Source: PALSA-1006 sp964532405 (GTDB lineage Bacteria; Pseudomonadota; Gammaproteobacteria; Burkholderiales; Gallionellaceae). Taken from it: a stretch of 12,397 nt of DNA. The translations under genes were made by a program, and so were the position numbers. This document shows, piece by piece, positions 6,762 to 12,397 of the stretch. How positions within the stretch are numbered: the stretch's first letter is position 1; each line of letters opens with the position of its first letter. Below the pieces are notes generated by a model that was not told the DNA's origin, made no database searches, and saw nothing but the letters and a program-made list of their open reading frames with translations. Location of the stretch: NCBI GenBank assembly GCA_964532405.1, contig CAZHIC010000052.1:1-12397 (forward strand), in the 5' to 3' direction.

Positions 6762-6978
6762 GCCATTTCTCCTTGAATAATTGCTGATGTTCAAAAACAG
6801 CGACCTCAATGCGACGTAACTCGGTGGCGGAGATGTTGCGACTCTTAGCCAAACGCACCGGTTCCAGCCAATACTTGCATTCCCCTTCTCCCGTATCCAC
6901 ATGGATATGCGACGGTTCGGTTCCTTCATCGGAATAGAAGTGGAAACGCCAATTCAATAATCGCAAAATGGTGGGCAT
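6742..6978 (-). CDS. DUF4160-like small protein
   Basis: A 78-aa product starting MPTILRLLNWRFHFYSDEGTE and continuing PSHIHVDTGEGECKYWLEPV. The FYSxE...EPxHIHV pattern with two conserved histidines and a basic C-terminal helix matches DUF4160. The ATG is 7 nt after the ispD stop, so it is probably cotranscribed with ispD, and the gene overlaps the next one by 20 nt. The histidine cluster may be functional, but no enzymatic role is established. It forms a candidate two-gene module with the DUF2442-like protein. Confidence 0.85.
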   Translation of the reverse strand: MPTILRLLNWRFHFYSDEGTEPSHIHVDTGEGECKYWLEPVRLAKSRNISATELRRIEVAVFEHQQLFKEKWHEFFEH

Positions 6979-6985
6979 GATTTTC

Positions 6986-7666
6986 CTATTTTCCCGCTTG
7001 TAACAACAACTCCGCCAACCTGATGTCCTGCGGATAGGTCACTTTAAAATTCGTCGAATCGCCCGCCACCAGCTTGGGTTGCAGCCCCAGCGCCTCGACC
7101 GCCGAAGCTTCATCGGTAACCGTCCTGCATTGCAGCAAGGCCTGCGCCAGCAACCCGGCGCGGAACATCTGCGGCGTCTGCGCCTGCCACAAGCCTTCAC
7201 GGCTCTCGGTGCAGGCGATGCGCTGCCGCGCATCGGCGCGTTTCAGCGTATCCGCCACCGGAACGGCGAGGATGCCACCCACCGCATCATCGCGCAATTC
7301 GTTAATCAGTTTGCTCAAATGCGCCTGCGTTAAACAAGGGCGCGCCGCGTCGTGCACCAGCACCCAATCGTCCGCCTCCAGTTCGGAGGCCAGCAGCCCG
7401 TTGGACACGCTCTCGGCGCGCGTCGCCCCGCCGCAATACAGCGGCTCCAGCTTGTCCGCGCAATGCGACCAGTCGTAGCGTTTGAAGAATTCATCGTCCG
7501 GCGCAAGCACGACGAACACCGTACTGATATGCGGACAGGCGCACAAAGTGGTGAGCGCGTGGTAGATCAATGGATGTCCCGCCAGTTCGAGATATTGCTT
7601 GGGCAAGTCGCTTCCCATACGGGAACCGGAGCCGGCGGCGGGGACGATTGCATAGAATTCAGACAT
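6986..7666 (-). CDS. ispD: 2-C-methyl-D-erythritol 4-phosphate cytidylyltransferase IspD
   Basis: The 226-aa enzyme joins MEP and CTP to give CDP-ME, step three of the non-mevalonate pathway. The nucleotide-binding loop PAAGSGSRMG (9-18) and PKQYLEL (22-28) are intact, as are VHDAARP (104-110), AQTPQMF (162-168), TDEASAVE (184-191) and NFKVTYPQD (206-214). The length is normal. The ATG at 7666 heads the whole minus-strand block; the promoter probably lies in the 137-bp gap to the divergent lipoprotein gene. Its product feeds IspE and then IspF. Confidence 0.96.
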   Translation of the reverse strand: MSEFYAIVPAAGSGSRMGSDLPKQYLELAGHPLIYHALTTLCACPHISTVFVVLAPDDEFFKRYDWSHCADKLEPLYCGGATRAESVSNGLLASELEADDWVLVHDAARPCLTQAHLSKLINELRDDAVGGILAVPVADTLKRADARQRIACTESREGLWQAQTPQMFRAGLLAQALLQCRTVTDEASAVEALGLQPKLVAGDSTNFKVTYPQDIRLAELLLQAGK

Positions 7667-7742
7667 GGGCGAATTGTAATGGAATCTCCGTGCCTGTGGC
7701 TGCGTGTCTCATGCCTCGGCGCGAAGTCCTTAACCGCACACC

Positions 7743-7771
7743 TTGACGACCACCAAAGCTATCGCGTAAAA
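7743..7771 (+). promoter_or_regulatory. Weak candidate promoter for the lipoprotein gene
   Basis: TTGACG (7743-7748) is followed by a 17-nt spacer and GTAAAA (7766-7771), 32 nt upstream of the ATG. The -35 is good, the -10 poor. The same 137-bp gap must also hold the divergent ispD promoter, for which I see no clear motif. Confidence 0.25.
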
Positions 7772-7803
7772 CCATCCCCTCATCTTTGCTCATCTGCGTA
7801 CCC

Positions 7804-9123
7804 ATGCGACTTTTCTCATCCCTGCTGGCACTGACGTTTCTGTTCATAGCAACGGGCTGTAGCCAGAACAGCCTGCTCACCAAGCACGATTACGAAAAGA
7901 GTCAGCATAACTTCGTCCGGGGCGATGCGAACGAAGCGCTGCTGGACCTGCCCGGACGCGCGGAGCAAGGCACCTTCATCAACGCCATGGAGAGCGGCTA
8001 CCTGAATCTGATCCAGGGCAAAGCCAAAATCAAGCCGCTGCAACAGCAAGCGCAAGCATTGGAAAATCGCGTGCGTTACCACGTCTCACGCGAAGCCAAA
8101 ACCTTCTTCTACTTGCAGACGCCGGAGGACTACTACGCCTCCGAGCACGAGGTGATTTGGCTGCACATGCTACTGAGCTGGGGCTATTCGCTCAAAGGCC
8201 AATTCGAAAATGCCTGTGTCGAGGCACGCATCTCGGGTAGCCTGTTATCGCTGCCGTGGAGTCCGTCCGGCCATTTCGATGACCCGACCCTGCGACTTTT
8301 TCTGGCGAGTCTGTGGACGATGTGCGGCGACTGGCGCGAAGCGCAGGTCGATCTGCGTTCTGCATGGGTGATGGACAACAGCCTCGTGTGGGCGAAAGAA
8401 CTGGCAAGCCGCGAGCAGCCGCCGGCGCATCTGTTCGTGATGCTGGGCGGGCCCGGCCCCGAAGCGATATGGTCTCCCGAACTCACCCTTAACCCGCTGC
8501 GTTCCGAACGCAAAGTGAGCTTCAAGCTGCGCGGACAAAAAAACACGCTCACCCTCAATGACCGCACCGGGCTTTTGATCCCGAACCACCTCTCCCCCGA
8601 TGCCAGCAAGTGGTATGAGCGCCACGTGGCGCGCGAGAGCGAATTGCATGAAGTGATACTCGATTCCGCCTATGGCGGAAATGCCGCGATCAGCGGCGCC
8701 GTCGCCACCGCCAAGATAACGGCGTCCACCAGTCTCGGCTTGGGGATAGGCGTGGGCGGCACGGCCTTGGGGGCGGCCGTGATGTATGTCGGAGCGCAAG
8801 GTAATTCCGGCGACATGATCGCTGCCGGTCTGGCTATCGTCGGTGCCAGCCTCAAAGAAGGCTGGGAGATATCGCGGCGGGGGTATGAAGAAAGCACCAG
8901 CGAACTCTCGCAGAAATTAGACCCGAGCGAGCGCTACCGTTTCGTGCGTTACCTGCCGGAATATCTGTGGATGGGATGGAGCGACCAGGCACTCACCTAT
9001 CCGATGACACTGCGCACACCGCTCTCGTACACCAGCATCGCACAGCCCAGCGTCGTCAACCATGGCACATCGGTCAGCATCTCACACCTGCCTGATGCCA
9101 GAGAATCCAGTCTCAACTATTGA
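7804..9123 (+). CDS. Lipoprotein of unknown function (COG3014-like)
   Basis: A 439-aa product with a lipoprotein signal: MRLFSSLLALTFLFIATGC puts the lipid-bearing cysteine at 19, after lipobox ATG-C. The frame continues upstream to a TTG at 7786, but the ATG at 7804 gives a normal signal peptide. No strong ribosome binding site is seen. The N-terminal half is helical and TPR-like in feel (GDANEALLDLPGRAEQGTF, ALENRVRYHVSREAKT). About residues 297-356 hold an alanine/glycine-rich hydrophobic segment (TSLGLGIGVGGTALGAAV, AAGLAIVGASLKEG) that may be a membrane-active hairpin. The C-terminus (YLPEYLWMGWSDQAL) is aromatic. It resembles the uncharacterized COG3014 lipoproteins. It is the only gene of its transcript as far as visible, and its role is unknown. 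Confidence 0.8.
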   Translation: MRLFSSLLALTFLFIATGCSQNSLLTKHDYEKSQHNFVRGDANEALLDLPGRAEQGTFINAMESGYLNLIQGKAKIKPLQQQAQALENRVRYHVSREAKTFFYLQTPEDYYASEHEVIWLHMLLSWGYSLKGQFENACVEARISGSLLSLPWSPSGHFDDPTLRLFLASLWTMCGDWREAQVDLRSAWVMDNSLVWAKELASREQPPAHLFVMLGGPGPEAIWSPELTLNPLRSERKVSFKLRGQKNTLTLNDRTGLLIPNHLSPDASKWYERHVARESELHEVILDSAYGGNAAISGAVATAKITASTSLGLGIGVGGTALGAAVMYVGAQGNSGDMIAAGLAIVGASLKEGWEISRRGYEESTSELSQKLDPSERYRFVRYLPEYLWMGWSDQALTYPMTLRTPLSYTSIAQPSVVNHGTSVSISHLPDARESSLNY

Positions 9124-9254
9124 GAAAACGGCAGCGATGAAGAACGTCACAGAGCGATTTTTTGCGGCCATAGCGATACCCAACGAAAATATTCGACCGT
9201 ATCAAAATGCATTACATGTATCCTGAAGAGCCTAATGCCGTGTCAAAATATTAA

Positions 9255-9266
9255 AGGAGGTGTGCC
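9255..9266 (+). promoter_or_regulatory. Strong ribosome binding site for the small cysteine protein
   Basis: AAAGGAGGTGTGCC ends directly before the ATG at 9267. AAAGGAGGT is a near-perfect anti-Shine-Dalgarno match, so the small gene is probably well translated and its start is secure. Confidence 0.8.
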
Positions 9267-9467
9267 ATGACTTCTCAACCCCGTCCCCCATCCCTGCCCG
9301 AGCACGTTTCCTGCGAAGTCTGCTTGAAAGAAGTGCCTCTATCCGAAGCCAAGAACTTTGAAGCGGAGGACTATGTCGCTCATTTCTGCGGGCTCGATTG
9401 CTACTCTGCATGGAAAAACCAAAGCGAAGCACTTGGGGAAAAATCTAAAAAAGACGGCAAGGCCTGA
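9267..9467 (+). CDS. Small four-cysteine protein, DUF3330-like
   Basis: A 66-aa soluble protein. C16-x2-C19 (CEVC) and C41-x3-C45 (FCGLDC), with H39 just before, form a probable zinc-binding or other metal-binding knot, like the treble-clef or TRASH/YHS-type small domains. The MTSQP... start and VSCEVCLKEVPLSEA resemble DUF3330 proteins, which I recall near mobile elements and metal-related genes. The C-terminus is lysine-rich. No function is known; metal binding or sensing is inference. No neighbour on the same strand within 140 bp suggests a pathway. Confidence 0.75.
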   Translation: MTSQPRPPSLPEHVSCEVCLKEVPLSEAKNFEAEDYVAHFCGLDCYSAWKNQSEALGEKSKKDGKA

Positions 9468-9525
9468 ATCGCGTCCTTAGCCTAGAACTCTCCGCACAGA
9501 TTCAGTGCTTGAGTTCTGCGTACAT

Positions 9526-9636
9526 TCAAGCCATCTTTGAAGGCAACTTGATCGTATCGCCCGCCACCATGAACACGCCTTTGCCTTGATGATGCAGCGT
9601 GCGCGGATTTTTCTGGGCGGTGTCTATCCGTGCTAG
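9526..9636 (-). pseudogene. C-terminal fragment of a flavin-reductase-like gene
   Basis: Thirty-six codons and a stop read LARIDTAQKNPRTLHHQG and end KLPSKMA. The motif RTLHHQGKGVFMVAGDT is typical of the C-terminus of flavin-reductase-like (FMN-binding split barrel) proteins. The frame is open before this point but shows no further homology. Its first bases overlap the 3' end of the 174-aa membrane protein gene. A matching N-terminal fragment lies at 11223-11372, same strand, upstream in gene order, with about 1.6 kb between them. There is no start codon here, so it is a remnant. Confidence 0.7.
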
Positions 9637-10157
9637 ATCAGGGGTGCGCCGCTTGCGGCGCACCCCACTGGAGCGCCCTGTTGGGCGCGCCTGAAACCCG
9701 GCTTGTATACGGCGAGAAGAAAAGCGATCACCAGCATTAGAAAGTTGGCTATCCCATACATATCCTCTTTCGCCTTGAACGGCATGTAGGTCGGCAGAAG
9801 CTGACCCCGTGCTGCGCTTTCCTCGGCAATGCTAGTCACTTGACTGACCAACGGAGCGAGGATGAAAGTGCCGTTTATGAGGATCAAGGTGCCCAGCACG
9901 AGTTTGGCGATGAGCCAGCGGTGTTCAACAAGGCGGCACTTCCCGGCGAGAGCCGTCAGGCTACCTGCAACGATTAGAATCCACATGCCGGGAATCGTCA
10001 GTGCCCAAGTAAACGCCGACACAAACAGCCGCTGATGATAGATAAGCAGCGCGTCGGTGCTTACCCCAACGACTGAGTTCATAACGATAGACGACAAGAT
10101 GCCTCCCAAAAACATGACGAGGCCAATGAGATGCAGCAATTTTGTGGTCTTTTTCAC
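9633..10157 (-). CDS. Membrane protein with four predicted helices (DUF2269-like)
   Basis: The 174-aa product starts at GTG (10157) after AGGAGGAACTT. Four hydrophobic segments are seen at about residues 8-30, 47-70, 83-104 and 134-155, with KLLHLIGLVMFLGG at the start of the first. Gene order and topology resemble the DUF2269 family, but I do not claim it as certain. The last ~17 residues (AQQGAPVGCAASGAPLI) are encoded by a hairpin pair and look like a repeat-derived tail, since the protein is likely complete near VYKPGF. It follows the 122-aa gene by 28 nt in the marR operon. Function unknown. Confidence 0.7.
   Translation of the reverse strand: MKKTTKLLHLIGLVMFLGGILSSIVMNSVVGVSTDALLIYHQRLFVSAFTWALTIPGMWILIVAGSLTALAGKCRLVEHRWLIAKLVLGTLILINGTFILAPLVSQVTSIAEESAARGQLLPTYMPFKAKEDMYGIANFLMLVIAFLLAVYKPGFRRAQQGAPVGCAASGAPLI
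9641..9688. repeat. Two strong hairpins at the 3' end of the marR operon
   Basis: GGGGTGCGCCGC (9641-9652) pairs perfectly with GCGGCGCACCCC (9655-9666). A second stem, GCGCCC (9673-9678) with GGGCGC (9683-9688) and a TGTT loop, follows. Tandem hairpins resemble REP-like elements and may serve as terminator or mRNA 3' stabilizer, though no T-run is seen. They lie inside the last codons of the 174-aa gene. Confidence 0.65.
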
Positions 10158-10185
10158 AAGTTCCTCCTAATTTAAAACTCAACTA

Positions 10186-10554
10186 CTAATTTGCTCGCGG
10201 GCGCAGCTCGCCGGCCAGCTTGAGCCCGTCGCGGAAGTTCATGCCCATGAGGGTGAGCTGCACGACGCCGACGATCAGTTCCACTCCCTGCACAGCATAG
10301 AACAATGCATCGAACTCACCGGCAGCAGCCTTGCCGTTGAGAAAGATCGCCGCTGGAATCATCACCAGCAAGCCGTTGGCACCGATGATTGCCATAAACG
10401 GCGCTAGCAGAAAGAGGCCGTAAACGATGGCGTGTTTGACTGCGTCCACAGCCGCATAGTCCAGAAATACCTCCGAGACCAGGGTTGATGTCCAGAAGCC
10501 AGCGATGATGAGCATCGCTGTGGTGCCCGCGATAGCGTGAACAATGGGTTTCAT
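10186..10554 (-). CDS. Small membrane protein in a marR operon
   Basis: A 122-aa hydrophobic product with about four membrane segments (about residues 3-22, 38-60, 60-76 and 88-106). The ATG at 10554 lies in ATGA overlap with the marR stop, with AAGGAG upstream, so it is coupled to the regulator. FLDYAAVDAVKHAIVYGLFLL and NFRDGLKL are recognizable blocks of an unassigned family of conserved membrane proteins. From memory these have a longer polar loop between the second and third helix; here PFMAIIGANGLL runs on directly, which may reflect an internal deletion or a short variant. Function unknown; control by MarR is inferred from the operon. Confidence 0.75.
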   Translation of the reverse strand: MKPIVHAIAGTTAMLIIAGFWTSTLVSEVFLDYAAVDAVKHAIVYGLFLLAPFMAIIGANGLLVMIPAAIFLNGKAAAGEFDALFYAVQGVELIVGVVQLTLMGMNFRDGLKLAGELRPRAN

Positions 10555-11027
10555 GATCGGACTCCTTTCTTCGGAACGGGGGAATCGAGCCGTTCATAGA
10601 TGGCGTTTAAGGTTTGCAGGGTCTTCTTAAGGTCTTGCGGGGGAAGGCTCGCAACGAGACCGTTGGCCCAGGCCGCCTCCAGGTTCATCGCCTTGGTAAA
10701 AGCGCGCTTCCCCAGCCCAGTCAGGGCGTAGAGGGACGAGCGCTGGTGGCGTGGGTTGGGACTCTGTTCGAAGAAGCCGTCCTCCTCCAGCTTATTGAGC
10801 TGTTTCTGCGCCCCCTGCCGGGTGATGCCCATCGCTTCGGCAATCTGGGGCGCGGAGAGGGGGTTTCCGGCTAGCGCCACGGCGCCCAGCACTTGCCAGC
10901 GGGCACTGGTGAGATTGAGGGGCTCGACCAGTTGGTCGCCTTTCTCCAGCAGGCGGCCATTCACGCGGAAGACCGTGAGCATAATGTCGGTCAAGATGGC
11001 GGCCTTGGATTCGAGCTCGTTTGTCAC
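10551..11027 (-). CDS. MarR-family transcriptional regulator
   Basis: A 158-aa winged-helix regulator with GTG start at 11027, chosen because AAAAGGAATCCACT precedes it; the frame is open to 11090 but the extra residues (MSLCKPCSLQTGGCEIQ) look unlike the family. The HTH is visible in LTSARWQVLGAVALAG, PLSAPQIAEAMGITRQGAQKQLNKLEEDG, and the wing in NPRHQRSSLYALT. MarR proteins bind DNA as dimers and usually repress their own operon, relieved by small ligands such as phenolic compounds. Here it probably controls itself and the two membrane proteins downstream. It lies between the split halves of the flavin-reductase-like gene. Confidence 0.93.
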   Translation of the reverse strand: MTNELESKAAILTDIMLTVFRVNGRLLEKGDQLVEPLNLTSARWQVLGAVALAGNPLSAPQIAEAMGITRQGAQKQLNKLEEDGFFEQSPNPRHQRSSLYALTGLGKRAFTKAMNLEAAWANGLVASLPPQDLKKTLQTLNAIYERLDSPVPKKGVRS

Positions 11028-11085
11028 AGTGGATTCCTTTTGAATTTCGCAGCCGCCTGTTTGAAGGCTGCACGGCTTACATAAC

Positions 11086-11119
11086 GACAACCAGTTTCCA
11101 TCATTGAAAACCAGTTGTC
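11086..11119. promoter_or_regulatory. Candidate MarR operator upstream of marR
   Basis: GACAACCAGTTT (11086-11097) and GAAAACCAGTTGTC (11106-11119) form an imperfect inverted repeat (about 11 of 14 positions), each carrying AACCAGTT. On the minus strand a TTGACA (11121-11116) lies in the second arm, which would put a bound MarR on the -35, but I find no good -10 at the right distance. The arms lie 59-92 nt upstream of the GTG start. Confidence 0.4.
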
Positions 11120-11222
11120 AATATTTATGTGTTGTTGAAGCCGGTTTCAGTGCCGTACAGGAGCCGTCAGGGGATAGGGGGCGTGATAACGCGGCGCTAC
11201 GTAGCACTCACCGTCGTCACGG

Positions 11223-11372
11223 TCATAGAAGAAACCAATCGAACTCCATCATTGTGTGCCACGACTGGGTCATGATGTTCGCGTTGCCTTTGTGAGAGGT
11301 TGTTACCAGCATGACCGGCCCCGGTTCCAGCAGACGATAAACTCGGGATAGGGGAAAAGATTTTTTCGTCAT
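11223..11372 (-). pseudogene. N-terminal fragment of a flavin-reductase-like gene
   Basis: The ATG at 11372 follows AAAGGATGAACAGTG and opens a 49-codon frame: MTKKSFPLSRVYRLLEPGP, then VMLVTTSHKGNANIMTQSWH and TMMEFD. This is the typical start of flavin-reductase-like FMN-binding split-barrel proteins. Homology stops at about MEFDW and a TGA follows three codons later, so only about a quarter of the normal protein is encoded. The matching C-terminus lies at 9526-9636 on the same strand. Between the two sits the marR operon. The last bases (11150-11240) have an open but unrecognized alternative frame. Confidence 0.75.
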
Positions 11373-11444
11373 CACTGTTCATCCTTTCAGCAAGGGAATT
11401 TGAAGCCAAACTTTTTAACTAACCGCCGCAAGGTTTTGTAGGTT

Positions 11445-11469
11445 GGGTGGATTGTAGCGATATCCACCC
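11445..11469. repeat. Palindromic repeat abutting the transposase remnant
   Basis: GGGTGGAT (11445-11452) pairs with ATCCACCC (11462-11469) over a 9-base loop. It belongs to the same GTAGG...GGGTGG type as 3782-3846. It lies exactly where the IS200-like transposase coding sequence loses its N-terminal part, so it may mark the join. Confidence 0.55.
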
Positions 11470-11734
11470 TTGTATCTACTGGCTAGTTCAATCGGTACCG
11501 ACATACAGTGTGACGAAGATTGTGAGGATGTTGAAGAGCGTGGCGGCGCGAGAGATATTCAGGCGTTGCCCGCAAGTCAAGAAATGGTTGTGGGGCGGCG
11601 AATTTTGGACGGATGGTGTTTTCGCAAGCACGGTTGGAAAGCATGGCGATGAAGCCATGATAGACAAATATGTCAAAAATCAAAACAATGAATATCACAA
11701 GTTACACTCGAACCATCAGAGCGCGCTGTTTTGA
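11470..11734 (+). pseudogene. IS200/IS605-type transposase (Y1) remnant, C-terminal part
   Basis: The frame (open from 11447) reads LVQSVPTYSVTKIVRMLKS, AREIFRRCPQVKKWLWGGEF, STVGKHGDEAMIDKYVKNQ and ends HSNHQSALF, which matches the C-terminal two thirds of TnpA HUH transposases. The likely catalytic tyrosine Y75 (in DKYVKNQ) remains. The HxH motif that should sit just before LVQSVP is replaced by CIYW, since the upstream part comes from the adjoining repeat. Without the HUH site and N-terminus it cannot catalyse transposition. It is the only transposase-like sequence seen in the window. Confidence 0.85.
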
Positions 11735-11737
11735 GAT

Positions 11738-11762
11738 ACCCCGCAGCAGCTTGCTGCGGGGT
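11738..11762. terminator. Strong hairpin after the transposase remnant
   Basis: CCCCGCAGCA (11739-11748) pairs perfectly with TGCTGCGGGG (11752-11761), extended by an A-T pair, over a 3-base loop, then TGTTT. It lies just after the transposase stop. It can be the right-end hairpin of the IS200/IS605 element or a factor-independent terminator; the short T-rich tail makes the latter plausible but not strong. Confidence 0.6.
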
Positions 11763-11769
11763 TGTTTAC

Positions 11770-11798
11770 TTGATAGCATTTCACATAGTAGATATTTT
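11770..11798 (+). promoter_or_regulatory. Candidate sigma-70 promoter for the outer-membrane protein gene
   Basis: TTGATA (11770-11775), 17-nt spacer, TATTTT (11793-11798), 31 nt before the ATG at 11830. The -35 differs from consensus at one base and the -10 at two, with the standard spacing. It begins 8 bases after the hairpin, so the gene has its own promoter region after the mobile-element remnant. Confidence 0.45.
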
Positions 11799-11829
11799 CT
11801 ACTTCCAACATTAAACAAGGGAAATGTAA

Positions 11830-12397
11830 ATGAAAAATATTTTTGTTCTCGCACTACTGTCTTCACTGTCTTCCATTATTACCACACCAGCATTCGCTGA
11901 GGAAAATACTACCTCCAGTGCACCTGCCAGCACTGCTCCATCGGCGTCTGGTAAAACAACTTTTATTGGCGTCGACATCGGAGCCCTGTCCGGCTACCCT
12001 AACTCGACAGGCACCATTGTTAGTGGGCTAACTGCCAATGGCTGGACTTCGGCATCTGCCACAGAAAGAGTTTCACCCGTAGCTTACGATTTTCATGGCG
12101 GGCAATGGTTAAGTGAGCGGCTTGGCTGGGAGGTCGGCTATGGCGTGTATGGCAGCGTTGATGGTTTATTTTCAGCCAGCACTACTACGCAAAATTATTT
12201 CGGAAGCTATGCATATTCTGCGTCTATTGTTTATGGCGCCGTTTTGGGCGCGATTCCGTTAGGTTCTGGTAAGTTATATGGCAAAGCTGGGTTGCATTCC
12301 ACCTCGACAACAACAGCTTTCTCTTCGTATAAGAATAATCTTGCTGTATCTTTAATAACTGGTTCGACTTCGCAATCCAGCACAGGATTCCTCCTAG
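11830..12397 (+). CDS. Outer-membrane beta-barrel-like protein, partial at window end
   Basis: The ATG at 11830 has AAGGGA upstream and starts MKNIFVLALLSSLSSIITTP with a signal peptide ending AFA before EEN, so the product is exported. After a Ser/Thr/Ala-rich stretch (TTSSAPASTAPSAS) alternating, aromatic- and glycine-rich segments follow (FIGVDIGALSGYP, YDFHGGQWLSERLGWEVGYGVYG, YSASIVYGAVLGAIPLGSG), typical of beta-barrel strands, with WLSERLGWEVGY like the OmpA-type or similar barrels. The gene stays open for 189 codons to the window end, so the C-terminus is missing. The exact family and function cannot be told. Lower GC and A/T-rich codons than the genes to the left suggest a different origin. 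Confidence 0.7.
   Translation, partial: MKNIFVLALLSSLSSIITTPAFAEENTTSSAPASTAPSASGKTTFIGVDIGALSGYPNSTGTIVSGLTANGWTSASATERVSPVAYDFHGGQWLSERLGWEVGYGVYGSVDGLFSASTTTQNYFGSYAYSASIVYGAVLGAIPLGSGKLYGKAGLHSTSTTTAFSSYKNNLAVSLITGSTSQSSTGFLL

Noticed and set aside
5820..6776. 318-codon plus-strand open frame antisense to the WD40 part
   Set aside because: Low-complexity, charged composition and no start signal; the minus strand carries clear WD40 motifs and a signal peptide with RBS, so this is a shadow of a GC-rich gene.
11028..11090. Longer N-terminus for the MarR regulator from an upstream start
   Set aside because: The GTG at 11027 has a good ribosome binding site and the extra residues are unlike the family.
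11150..11240. Open frame (GFFYDRDDGECYVAPRYHAP) after the flavin reductase N-terminal fragment
   Set aside because: Not recognizable as any family and has no start; may be part of the rearranged join, but cannot be supported as a gene.
1..12397. CRISPR array, tRNA or rRNA genes
   Set aside because: No regularly spaced direct repeats and no cloverleaf or rRNA-like sequence seen.

Overview
The window looks like a chromosomal segment of a Gram-negative betaproteobacterium, perhaps of the Nitrosomonadales/Gallionellaceae type. This is inferred from the ispD/ispF and tsaB-rimI-uracil-DNA glycosylase gene order, the moderately high GC content, lipoprotein and outer-membrane protein signals, and GC-rich palindromic repeats. 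No rRNA, tRNA or CRISPR array was seen.

Bases 195-7666 (minus strand) read as one long co-directional block. In transcription order: ispD, a DUF4160/DUF2442-type gene pair, a WD40-plus-caspase (peptidase C14) gene broken by a one-base frame change, ispF, tsaB, rimI, a family-4 uracil-DNA glycosylase, and a REC-GGDEF diguanylate cyclase. The core genes serve isoprenoid precursor synthesis (IspD, IspF), t6A tRNA modification (TsaB), ribosomal protein acetylation (RimI) and uracil excision. Many junctions overlap or are very tight: TGATG at ispF/tsaB, GTGA at rimI/udg, and 7 nt at ispD/DUF4160. The accessory cargo sits between ispD and ispF, which are often adjacent. Palindromic GC-rich repeats lie in the gaps ispF-caspase and tsaB-rimI. 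One pair lies inside the glycosylase reading frame and encodes an extra linker of about 35 residues.

Bases 7667-9526 carry a short intergenic region, a plus-strand lipoprotein gene (COG3014-like) and a small four-cysteine protein (DUF3330-like) behind a strong ribosome binding site.

Bases 9526-11372 (minus strand) hold a marR regulator, a 122-aa membrane protein and a 174-aa membrane protein in one operon. On both sides of this operon, in the same orientation and order, are the N-terminal 45-50 codons and the C-terminal ~35 codons of a flavin-reductase-like gene. An operon therefore appears to have replaced the middle of that gene.

Bases 11384-11762 hold an IS200/IS605-family transposase remnant, cut at the HUH motif next to a palindromic repeat and followed by a strong hairpin. 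From 11830 a plus-strand gene with a signal peptide, probably an outer-membrane beta-barrel protein, runs off the window end.

The observations most worth a second look are the frameshifted caspase-WD40 gene with a -1 slippery-type heptamer, the split flavin reductase flanking the marR operon, and the repeat that has become protein-coding in the glycosylase. No complete new defence system or other multigene novelty can be shown from sequence alone.
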